Assembly: GCA_022842205.1 (NCBI GenBank)
Contig: JALHQA010000007.1
Span: 153,117 to 217,116 of the forward strand
Reading direction: 5' to 3'
Source of the DNA: Hyphomicrobiales bacterium
GTDB taxonomy: Bacteria > Pseudomonadota > Alphaproteobacteria > Rhizobiales > Methylopilaceae
DNA: 64,000 bases
Made by a program: the position numbers and the translations under genes. Positions within the stretch are counted from its first letter, which is position 1. Each line of letters opens with the position of its first letter. The notes below the pieces were generated by a model. The model was not told where the DNA came from, made no database searches, and worked only from the letters and a program-made list of their open reading frames with translations. Shown one piece after another: positions 24,367 to 33,617 of the stretch.

Positions 24367-25311
24367 GTGCTGAGCCGCGACGCAGATAGTTTGTACTGGC
24401 TCTCCCGCTATGTGGAGCGCGCCGAGAACACGGCGCGCATTCTCGACGTTGCCTACAGGCTTGCCGCCATGCCGGCATCCTACGGGCCCAGCGACGGCAA
24501 TGAGTGGGAATCGGCGCTGCTGGCGGCTTCGGCCCACGATCTGTTCAAGGCGCATTACAGCGAGGCGACCCCGGAGAACGTGGTCGAGTTTCTCGTGCAT
24601 TCCGAAGCAAATCCGGTGTCCATACGTAGATGTTTCGAGATGGCGCGGCAGAACGCCCGCGCGGTGCGCGGCTCGATGACATCGGAAATGTGGGGGGCGA
24701 TCAACGGCGCATGGCTCGACATGCGCCGGTTCAAGGCGCGCGATTTCAAGCGCGACCGCCTGCCGGAGTTCCTGAACTGGACCAAGGAAGCGAGCCTCAG
24801 ATTCGACGGCTCGGCGATGCGCACCATGCTGCGCTCGGATGCCTATTGGTTCACGCGCCTCGGCGTCTATGTCGAGCGTGCGGACAACACCGCGCGCGTG
24901 CTCGATGTGAAATATCATGTGCTCCTGCCGCGTGAGGCCGAGATCGGCGGCGGCATCGACTATTACCAGTGGGCGGCGATCCTGCGGTCGGTGTCGGCGC
25001 TGGTGTCCTATCAATGGGTCTACCACCAGAACCTCAAGCCCTGGCTCGTCGCCGATTTCCTGATCCTGCGGGAGGAAATGCCGCGCTCGCTGGCGGCCTG
25101 CTATTCGGATCTGGCGCGCCGCCTCGACGAGATCGCGCATCTGTACGGGCGCGCCGGTCCGTCGCAGCGCATCGCCCGCCAGATCTATTCGCGCCTGTCG
25201 AACGGCCGCATCGAGGACATTTTCCAGGGCGGGCTGCACGAGTTCCTGCGCGATTTCATCGCCGACAACAACCGGCTCGGCGCGGCGATCGCCGAGCAGT
25301 ATCTGGTCTGA
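24367..25311 (+). CDS. Alpha-E domain protein
   Basis: 314-residue all-helical protein with the alpha-E signature LSRDADSLYWLSRYVERAEN at the N-terminus, repeated in part as FTRLGVYVERADNTARVLDV in the middle, showing an internal two-fold repeat. Family members accompany permuted ATP-grasp proteins; a role as ligase partner or second catalytic protein has been proposed but not fixed. GTG start at 24367, 7 bases after the ATP-grasp stop. Confidence 0.88.
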   Translation: MLSRDADSLYWLSRYVERAENTARILDVAYRLAAMPASYGPSDGNEWESALLAASAHDLFKAHYSEATPENVVEFLVHSEANPVSIRRCFEMARQNARAVRGSMTSEMWGAINGAWLDMRRFKARDFKRDRLPEFLNWTKEASLRFDGSAMRTMLRSDAYWFTRLGVYVERADNTARVLDVKYHVLLPREAEIGGGIDYYQWAAILRSVSALVSYQWVYHQNLKPWLVADFLILREEMPRSLAACYSDLARRLDEIAHLYGRAGPSQRIARQIYSRLSNGRIEDIFQGGLHEFLRDFIADNNRLGAAIAEQYLV

Positions 25312-25315
25312 CGCC

Positions 25316-26134
25316 ATGCGCATCCGCATCCGCCATGACACGACCTACACATATGGCGCGCCGGTCAAATCCGCGATCCAGATTCTCAGGCTGACGCCGC
25401 GCAATCACGAAGGCCAGTTCGTCGCGCGCTGGAAGATCGATATCGACGGCGAGGCGCGCATCGCCCGCCGCGAGGACTGGTACGGCAACATCACCCATCA
25501 TCTGACATTGGATGGTCCGATCACCGAAATCGGCATCCGCGTCTCCGGCGAGGTCGAAACGGAAGACCAGGCCGGAGTCGTGCGCGGCACGGTCGAGCGG
25601 TTTCCACCGGGCCTGTTCCTGCGCCAGACGCGTCTGTCGGCGCCGGACCCGGCCATTGTGGATTTTGCCGCATCGGCGGCCGCGGGACCGCAGGGCCAGC
25701 TCGACAAGCTGCACGCGCTGATGCACGCGCTGCACGACCTCGTCACGTTCGACGCGACGGCGACAGATGTCGTGACGACCGCGCAGGAAGCCTTTCATGC
25801 CGGGCAGGGAGTCTGCCAGGACTTCGCCCATATCTTCTGCGGCGCCGCGCGCAGCATCGGCATTCCGGCGCGCTACGTTTCCGGTTATCTGATGCATACG
25901 GGGCAGGTGGAACTCGACGCCAGTCATGCTTGGGCCGAAGTCCATGTCGACGGGCTCGGCTGGGTGTCGTTCGACGCGGCCAACGCGATCTGCGCCACCG
26001 ATCTTTATGTCCGCGTCGCCGTGGGTCTCGATTATCTCGAAGCCGCGCCGGTGCGCGGCTCCTATTACGGCGCCGCCGAGGAACGGCTCGACGTGCGGTT
26101 GAAAATCGACAGCGCACGTCAGGCGCAGTCCTGA
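25316..26134 (+). CDS. Transglutaminase-like cysteine peptidase
   Basis: 272 residues: an N-terminal bacterial transglutaminase-like domain (MRIRIRHDTTYTYGAPVKSA; QILRLTPRNHEGQ) followed by the papain-like core. The catalytic Cys is in GQGVCQDFAHIFCGAAR, the His in ASHAWAEVHVDGLGWVSFD and the acid in the following DAANAICAT. Likely a peptidase or amide transferase acting on the product of the operon's ligase. The gene starts 4 bases after the alpha-E stop. Confidence 0.9.
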   Translation: MRIRIRHDTTYTYGAPVKSAIQILRLTPRNHEGQFVARWKIDIDGEARIARREDWYGNITHHLTLDGPITEIGIRVSGEVETEDQAGVVRGTVERFPPGLFLRQTRLSAPDPAIVDFAASAAAGPQGQLDKLHALMHALHDLVTFDATATDVVTTAQEAFHAGQGVCQDFAHIFCGAARSIGIPARYVSGYLMHTGQVELDASHAWAEVHVDGLGWVSFDAANAICATDLYVRVAVGLDYLEAAPVRGSYYGAAEERLDVRLKIDSARQAQS

Positions 26135-26164
26135 TAACAATAAAAGAGCGTTTGGGGGAGAGCG

Positions 26165-26911
26165 ATGACCTATTGCGTCGGCATATTGGTGGAGGGCGGG
26201 CTCGTCATGATCGGCGATACCCGCACCAATGCCGGGATCGACAACATCGCAACCTTCCGCAAGCTGCACCTGTTCGAGACCCCGGGCGAGCGCGTGATCG
26301 GCATCGCGACCTCCGGCAACCTGTCCATCACCCAATCTGTGCTCTCGCTCGTCAATGAGGGCATGCTCAACCCCGAGACCGGGCAGGTGGAGACGCTCTA
26401 CAATGTGCCGACCATGCTCGCCGCCAGCCATCTCATCGGCCGCGCGATGCGCAAGGTCTATGAGCTCGATGGCGCCGCGCTCGAGGAGCACGGCCTGCAT
26501 TTCGACATGAAGGTTCTGCTCGGCGGGCAGATCGGCGACCAGGAGCTGCGCCTCTTTCATCTCTATTCCGAAGGCAATTCCATCGAGGCGACGCCGGACA
26601 CGCCCTATCTGCAGATCGGCGAGCCGAAATACGGCAAGCCGATTCTCGACCGTGCGATCTCCCATGACGTGGAGGTGCGCGACGCGCTGAAGATCGGCCT
26701 GATCTCGATGGACTCCACGCTGCAGTCCAATCTTTCCGTCGGCCTGCCTGTCGATATTCTCGTCGTCCGCCGCGACGAGCTTCAGGCTGCGGTGTTTCAT
26801 CGCATCACCGATCAGGACGCCTATTTCCGCGATCTTCGCGAGCGCTGGTCGACGGCGCTGCGCGCCGCGCATCAGAGCATTCCGAACCCGCCTTATGCGG
26901 AAGTACTATAG
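26165..26911 (+). CDS. Anbu (ancestral beta-subunit) proteasome-like protease
   Basis: 248-residue Ntn-hydrolase of the Anbu/COG3484 family. After Met removal the N-terminal Thr of TYCVGILVEGGLVMIGDTRT would be the nucleophile, with the Asp of GDTRTNAG and the Lys of FRKLHLF completing the proteasome-type active site. IGIATSGNLSITQSVLSLVN and MKVLLGGQIGDQELRLFHLY are family strands. Anbu forms open helical rings in characterised species, unlike the 20S barrel; HslV is different. GGGGGAGAG precedes the ATG. It closes the ATP-grasp operon, suggesting turnover of the operon's peptide product or of tagged proteins. Confidence 0.92.
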   Translation: MTYCVGILVEGGLVMIGDTRTNAGIDNIATFRKLHLFETPGERVIGIATSGNLSITQSVLSLVNEGMLNPETGQVETLYNVPTMLAASHLIGRAMRKVYELDGAALEEHGLHFDMKVLLGGQIGDQELRLFHLYSEGNSIEATPDTPYLQIGEPKYGKPILDRAISHDVEVRDALKIGLISMDSTLQSNLSVGLPVDILVVRRDELQAAVFHRITDQDAYFRDLRERWSTALRAAHQSIPNPPYAEVL

Positions 26912-27008
26912 GCACAAGACTGTAACTACCCTTGCGGTCGCGCGCGGCGATCACATGTTTTCCGGGCGCCGGTCCTTGAAACCGGTCCTGCCTGGAGAAT
27001 TTTCCGAA

Positions 27009-28091
27009 ATGTCCGATCTTTTTTCACCGATCAATGTCGGCGCAATTTCCGCGAAGAACCGTATCGTCATGGCGCCGCTGACCCGCGACCGCGCGATCCG
27101 CGACGGCCGCATACCGGGACCTCATTCCGCGGCCTACTACCGCCAGCGCGCGTCGGCCGGCTTCATCATCAGCGAAGGCACGCAGATCAGGCCGGACGGG
27201 CAGGGCTATCTCGACACGCCCGGTATCCACTCGAAGGCGCAGATCGAGGCGTGGAAGAAGACGACCGGCGCCGTGCATGAAGCCGGCGGAAAGATCCTCG
27301 CGCAGATCTGGCATGTCGGCCGCGTCTCGCACACCTCGCTGATCCGGACCGCGCCCGTGGCGCCGTCGGCGATCCGCGCCAACACCCAGACCTTCACCGA
27401 AGCGGGGATGGAGCCGGTGTCGGAGCCGCGCGCGCTGTCGCTCGACGAGATAAAGCAGGTGATCGAGGATTACGGCACGGCGGCGAGAAACGCCCGCGAG
27501 GCCGGGTTCGACGGTGTCGAGATTCATGGTGCCAACGGCTATCTGGTCGATCAGTTCCTGCGTGACGGCGCCAACAAGCGTACGGACATTTACGGCGGTC
27601 CGATCGAGAACCGCGTCCGCTTCATGGCCGAGGTTGTCGATTCCGTCTCTGCTGCGATCGGCGCCGATCGCACCGGCATCCGCCTGTCGCCCGTCACCCC
27701 GGCGAGCGATCTTCAGGACAGCGATCCGCAGCCGCTGTTCGATCTTGCCGTGTCCGAGCTTGCCAAGCGCAATATCGCCTTCCTACACATGGTCGAGGGA
27801 GCAACGGGCGGTGCACGAGACTTCGTGCCCGGTTTCGATTTCCAGAAGCTCAGAAAGCTGTTCGGCGGCGTCTACATCGCCAATAACGGGTATGACCGGC
27901 AGATGGCGCTGGACGCGGTTGCGCGCGGCGCCGCCGATATGATCGCTTTCGGGAAACTGTACATATCCAATCCCGATCTCGCCGAGCGGCTGAAGGCGAA
28001 CGCGCCGCTCACCGAGCCCGACAAGACGACCTTTTATGGCGGCGGGGCGGAAGGCTATATCGATTATCCGGCTCTCGAAGGCGTTGCCTGA
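27009..28091 (+). CDS. Alkene reductase (Old Yellow Enzyme family)
   Basis: FMN-dependent NAD(P)H enoate reductase of 360 residues. LFSPINVGAISAKNRIVMAP and LTRDRA are the N-terminal strand, AQIWHVGRVSH the FMN and substrate contacts, GFDGVEIHGANGYLVDQFLR the catalytic barrel segment, and YGGPIENRVRFMAEVVDSV the OYE signature. Closest to the NemA/xenobiotic reductase group. ATG at 27009 follows CTGGAG; the 97 bases after the Anbu stop hold no other recognised element. The last 28 bases overlap the 3' end of the convergent hydrolase gene. Confidence 0.93.
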   Translation: MSDLFSPINVGAISAKNRIVMAPLTRDRAIRDGRIPGPHSAAYYRQRASAGFIISEGTQIRPDGQGYLDTPGIHSKAQIEAWKKTTGAVHEAGGKILAQIWHVGRVSHTSLIRTAPVAPSAIRANTQTFTEAGMEPVSEPRALSLDEIKQVIEDYGTAARNAREAGFDGVEIHGANGYLVDQFLRDGANKRTDIYGGPIENRVRFMAEVVDSVSAAIGADRTGIRLSPVTPASDLQDSDPQPLFDLAVSELAKRNIAFLHMVEGATGGARDFVPGFDFQKLRKLFGGVYIANNGYDRQMALDAVARGAADMIAFGKLYISNPDLAERLKANAPLTEPDKTTFYGGGAEGYIDYPALEGVA

Positions 28092-28963
28092 ACGAAACGC
28101 GCGACATCGTCCAGCACCGGAGCGAGGAAGCGCAGCGGGCCGAGGAGCGCCAGGATCGTGCCGGCATGGCCGCGCCCCGGATAGGTCTCTTCCTCGACAC
28201 GCACGCCGTGCGCCCTGAGCCTGGCGCTCAGGCTCATGGTGTTGCGCGGTTTCACCGTCTCGTCCTTGTCGCCGGTTGCGAGGAAGCTTGGCGGCGCGGC
28301 GGCGCTTGCGAATGTCACCGGCTGCGTTTCCGCCCGTCCGGCTCCGCCGAACATGTCGATCAGCCGCGGATCCTCGAGCGGCAGGAAGTCGTAGGGACCC
28401 GACAGCCCGATCAATCCCGCGATGTCGCGCCGCGCGTCGAGGCCTGCGCCGGCGAGCCAGCTCGAATCGAGCGCCAGCATGGCCGCGATGTGCGCACCGG
28501 CCGAATGGCCCATGACGAAGATGCGGCCCGGGTCGCCCCCCAGCTGCGCCGCATTGTCCACGGCCCAGCGCACGGCGGCCGCGCCGTCTTTCAGGAACTC
28601 GGGAAAACCGACGTCGGGATAAAGCCGGTAGTCCGGCACGATCGCGATCATGCCGCGCGAGGCGAGTGCGTTGGCGACGAAACCGTACTGACTCTTGCCG
28701 CCAAACTGCCAGCGCCCGCCGTAGAAGAAGACGACGAGCGGAGCGCCGCGTGCGTGCTTTGGCACCGTGATGTCGAGTGTGCCGCGCGGGCCGGGCATGA
28801 AGGCAACGGACCGCGTGACCGAGGCGCCGCCGCTCGGTGTGATGACACGCAGCAGCAAATCGGCCATCAGCCAGACCCCGGCGGCGAGAGTAACAAGGAT
28901 CGCTCCGAGTGTGGCCGCAAAACGCAACCGCCAGGCTTTCGAACGCAGCGGTCGGGGGTGCAT
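28064..28963 (-). CDS. Alpha/beta-hydrolase with N-terminal membrane anchor (esterase/lipase family)
   Basis: 299 residues. One N-terminal hydrophobic helix (TLGAILVTLAAGVWLMADLL) probably anchors the domain to the periplasmic face. The hydrolase core has VVFFYGGRWQFGGK in place of the usual HGGGW oxyanion loop, nucleophile in VMGHSAGAHIAAM, Asp in ATGDKDETVKP and His in YPGRGHAGT. It resembles BD-FAE/carboxylesterases. Long upstream extension of the frame is rejected because ATG 28963 gives the anchor directly. Substrate unknown. Confidence 0.85.
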   Translation of the reverse strand: MHPRPLRSKAWRLRFAATLGAILVTLAAGVWLMADLLLRVITPSGGASVTRSVAFMPGPRGTLDITVPKHARGAPLVVFFYGGRWQFGGKSQYGFVANALASRGMIAIVPDYRLYPDVGFPEFLKDGAAAVRWAVDNAAQLGGDPGRIFVMGHSAGAHIAAMLALDSSWLAGAGLDARRDIAGLIGLSGPYDFLPLEDPRLIDMFGGAGRAETQPVTFASAAAPPSFLATGDKDETVKPRNTMSLSARLRAHGVRVEEETYPGRGHAGTILALLGPLRFLAPVLDDVARFVQATPSRAG

Positions 28964-28990
28964 ATTGAGGTCCGATGCGGGAGAACCTGA

Positions 28991-29287
28991 GTGGCACAAC
29001 GCGCGGATCTTGAAAAGGCGCTCCGCCATCTCGCCCCGCGGATCCCCGAACACGAGTTTGGCGCGGTGATCGATCATGCGCTGGACAGTCCGGGGCTGCG
29101 GGACGGCGTTCCGGAGACCGCGCTCTGGCTGTCGATGACCGCCTATATCCGGCACCGGTTCACCGATTACGACGCCCTGCTCGATGACGGTTACGACGTT
29201 GAGTCAGCACGGCATTTCGTGCTTGACGCGACCAATGGGAAGCTTGCCGAATGGGGCGTGAGGCGCAGGATTCCGGCGGGACCCTAG
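28991..29287 (+). CDS. DUF2293 domain protein
   Basis: 98-residue protein of unknown function. The core is HEFGAVIDHALDSPGLR, TALWLSMTAYIRHRFTDYDA and ESARHFVLDATNGKLAEWG, matching the small alphaproteobacterial DUF2293 proteins. GTG start at 28991 with GGGAGAA upstream. Divergent from the hydrolase gene (27 bases between starts) and upstream of the transaminase gene. Confidence 0.8.
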   Translation: MAQRADLEKALRHLAPRIPEHEFGAVIDHALDSPGLRDGVPETALWLSMTAYIRHRFTDYDALLDDGYDVESARHFVLDATNGKLAEWGVRRRIPAGP

Positions 29288-29358
29288 CCGAAAGGCCGCC
29301 TTCGCCCGCCTTGTTTGCGTTTACGAAAATGAGCATCCTCAGCATCGAAAGGCCAAAT

Positions 29359-30680
29359 ATGACCAGCCCCGCAAATGCGCTCGACCTGTCGAGCTACTGG
29401 ATGCCGTTCACCGCGAACCGCCAGTTCAAGAAACAGCCCCGCATCCTCGTCGCCGCCGAGGGCATGCACTACACCCGGGAGGATGGCGGCAGGATCATCG
29501 ATTCATCGGCGGGTCTGTGGTGCGTCAATGCCGGCCACGCCCGTCCCGAGATCGCCGACGCCGTCCAGCGCCAGTTGATGACGCTGGATTACTCGCCGTC
29601 GTTCCAGATGGGCCAGCCCGGCGCGTTCGATCTCGCCGCGCGTCTCGCGCGTCTAGCGCCCAAGGGCCTGGACCGTGTCTTTTTCACCAATTCCGGCTCG
29701 GAATCGGTCGATACCGCGCTCAAGATCGCGCTCGCCTACTGGAAGGCGAAGGGCCAGGGCGGGCGTTTCCGCATCATCGGCCGCGAGAAGGGCTATAACG
29801 GCGTCGGTTTCGGCGGCATTTCGGTCGGAGGTCTCGTCAACAACCGCCGCCAGTTCGCCGGCCAGCTTCTGCCCGCCGTCGATCATCTGCCGCACACCTG
29901 GGACCTGCAGAAGAACGCGTTCTCGCGCGGACAGCCGGAGCACGGTGTCGAAAAGGCCGACGCGCTGGAAGCGCTGATCGCGCTGCACGGTGCCGACACC
30001 ATCGCCGCCGTCATCGTCGAACCCGTGGCGGGCTCCGCCGGAGTGCTGCCGCCGCCCAAAGGCTATCTCGAGCGGCTGCGCGAGATCACGGAAAAGCACG
30101 GCATTCTGCTGATCTTCGACGAAGTCATTACGGGCTTCGGCCGTGTCGGCGCGCCGTTTGCCGCGGAGCGTTTCGGCGTCACGCCGGACCTCATCACCTC
30201 GGCCAAGGGCATCACCAACGGGGTCCTGCCGATGGGTGCGGTGTTCGTGAGGCGCGAAATCCACGATGCGCTGATGACCGGCCCCGACAACGCCATGGAA
30301 TTATTTCACGGCTATACATACTCGGCGCATCCGGTGGCCTGCGCGGCGGCGCTCGCAACGCTCGACATCTACGAGCGCGAGGGCCTGCTGACGCGCGTCC
30401 GGGACATCGAAAAACATTTCGAGGACGCGGTGCATTCGCTGCGTTCGAAACCGCATGTCCTGGATATCCGCAATATCGGCCTGATGGGGGCGGTGGAACT
30501 GAAACCCCGCGAGGACGGCGTCGGCGCGCGGGCCTACGACCTTCTCGTCGACTGCTTCAATTCCGGACTTCTGATCCGCGTCGCCGGCGATGTCATCGCC
30601 ATCTCGCCGCCGCTGATCGTGACGACGGATCAGATCGACGACATCATCGCCCAGCTGGGCGCCGCAATGGATCGTCTCAA

Positions 30681-30684
<4 letters not shown>
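29359..30684 (+). CDS. Omega-amino acid--pyruvate transaminase (class III PLP)
   Basis: 441-residue class III aminotransferase: MPFTANRQFKKQPRILVAAE at the N-terminus is typical of beta-alanine:pyruvate transaminase. FFTNSGSESVDTALKIALAY binds the PLP phosphate, LLIFDEVITGFGRVG holds the Asp for the pyridine nitrogen, and Lys283 in ITSAKGITNG forms the Schiff base. Its overlap (ATGA) with mmsA points to beta-alanine or a related omega-amino acid going to malonate semialdehyde and then acetyl-CoA. ATG at 29359 follows AAAGG; ATG at 29329 is an alternative. Confidence 0.92.
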
Positions 30685-32180
<1,496 letters not shown>

Positions 32181-32405
32181 TCAGACCTTTTCGATCACGA
32201 AGGTCAGTTTACCGGCGCTCTGCGCCGTATCCACGAGAACATCGCCCGTCTCGCGCACAAGATTCGGAATGTCGATCCCTGCCAGCGGATCGGTCGCGGT
32301 GACGGCGATGCGCTCGCCGGGCTTCAGCGTTCGCAGTGCCTTCCCCGTCCTCAGGGCGGGCAGGGGGCATTTCAGCCCGCTGAGATCGAGTTCCCTCTTT
32401 GTCAT
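32181..32405 (-). CDS. TusA/SirA-family sulfur carrier-like protein
   Basis: 74-residue protein with the TusA fold and the sulfur-carrying Cys in LDLSGLKCPLPALRTGKAL (CPxP motif intact). LKPGERIAVTATDPLAGIDI and KLTFVIEKV complete the fold. Family members relay persulfide sulfur for tRNA thiolation, molybdenum cofactor or other uses. It stands divergent (about 78 bases between starts) from the three-gene MoeA operon, which may hint at a cofactor role. ATG at 32405 has no clear ribosome site. Confidence 0.85.
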   Translation of the reverse strand: MTKRELDLSGLKCPLPALRTGKALRTLKPGERIAVTATDPLAGIDIPNLVRETGDVLVDTAQSAGKLTFVIEKV

Positions 32406-32483
32406 GGGCGGAGACTTGCCATCGCGCCGCTCGGCCCGCAAGCCTCGCTTGACCCGCACCGAAGCACTCCGCATTTTGCCGCC

Positions 32484-33611
32484 GTGACACAGACGCAAAA
32501 TCCCCGCCTCCCGCAGCTGACCCCGCTCGACACCGCCCTCGAACGACTGTCGGGCCTCGTTCGCGCGGTCCAGCCGCGCGATGTGCCGGTTATGGAAAGC
32601 CGTGGCCGGGTGGCCGCCGCCGATGTGACGGCCTTCGGGGATTTCCCATCCTCGCCGCGTGCACATACGGATGGCTGGGCGGTCAGTTCAGGCGATCTTG
32701 TCGGCGCGAGTTCCTACAGCCCGGCGATTCTGACGCCGCCGCCGTCCTGGGTCGATGCCGGAGACCCGATGCCGGCGGGGGCCGACGCCGTGCTGCCGTT
32801 CCACGATCTGTCGGAGAGCGTTCCCGGCACGGCGGAAGCCGGCGCGTCCGTGGCGCCCGGCGAGGGCGTGCGGCTGGCCGGTCAGGATATCGGCGCGAGC
32901 CGGGTGGTTGTGTCCGCAGGCGCACGCATCTCGTTTCAGCAGTCCGCCGTCCTGGGTCAGATCGGATTGAGCCGCGTATCAGTACGTACTCCGCGTGTGC
33001 GTGTCGTCGAGGCGGGCGCGGCGCGCGGCCATGGCCATATTGCCCGGGCCTGGCTTCAGGCACGGGGTGCCGATGTCACGGAGATTGTCTCGGGAGACGC
33101 CGACAGGCCAGCCCTTGCGGATATCTACCAGCGCGGCGACGCCGATCTCGTGATCTCGATCGGCGGCACGGGCGAAGGCCGTAACGACGTTGCCGCCGCC
33201 GCGCTTGCCGCTGCCGGAGAGATCGCTGTGCGCGGTGTGGCGCTGCGCCCCGGCACAAGCCTCACATTCGGGCAGGCGGTCGGCGTTCCGGTGCTGCTGC
33301 TGCCCGGCAGGCTCGACGCGCTGTTCGCCGGATTGCTGTCGGTGGGCGCGGTCGCGCTCGGCCGGCTCACCGGGCTGATGGGAGAACAAGATGCCATTGC
33401 GGCGGCGCTAACCGCGAAGGCCAGCTCCGCCATCGGCTTTTCCGAAATCTTTATCGTGACCTTGGAGGGAGACGGCGTACGGCCCCATCCGCTGAGCGAA
33501 GCGGGCTGGGATGTGCTGGCATCGGCTTCCGGCTGGTTTACCGTGCCGCCGGGTTCCGAAGGACTTGCCGCGGGAGACAGGGTGCAAGTCCGGCCGTTTC
33601 AGCCTAGATAA
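32484..33611 (+). CDS. Degenerate MoeA-like molybdopterin-binding protein
   Basis: 375-residue paralogue of molybdopterin molybdotransferase. LDTALERLSGLVRAVQPRDV and VAAADVTAFGDFPSSPRAHT align with MoeA domain I. HTDGWAV replaces the usual SAVDGYAV, and WVDAGDPMPAGADAVLPFHD matches the TGAxLPxGADAV motif. The MoCF-like domain is altered: the STGDEL motif and the following DSN are missing, but ISIGGTGEGRNDVAAAAL resembles SGGVSxGxxD. Probably not a normal metal insertase; perhaps a chaperone or substrate-specific partner. GTG start at 32484. First of three consecutive MoeA genes. Confidence 0.75.
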   Translation: MTQTQNPRLPQLTPLDTALERLSGLVRAVQPRDVPVMESRGRVAAADVTAFGDFPSSPRAHTDGWAVSSGDLVGASSYSPAILTPPPSWVDAGDPMPAGADAVLPFHDLSESVPGTAEAGASVAPGEGVRLAGQDIGASRVVVSAGARISFQQSAVLGQIGLSRVSVRTPRVRVVEAGAARGHGHIARAWLQARGADVTEIVSGDADRPALADIYQRGDADLVISIGGTGEGRNDVAAAALAAAGEIAVRGVALRPGTSLTFGQAVGVPVLLLPGRLDALFAGLLSVGAVALGRLTGLMGEQDAIAAALTAKASSAIGFSEIFIVTLEGDGVRPHPLSEAGWDVLASASGWFTVPPGSEGLAAGDRVQVRPFQPR

Positions 33612-33617
33612 GCGCCC

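Noticed and set aside
26165..26911. HslV or 20S proteasome subunit
   Set aside because: Sequence blocks and the ATP-grasp/alpha-E/transglutaminase neighbours identify Anbu; no HslU partner is present.
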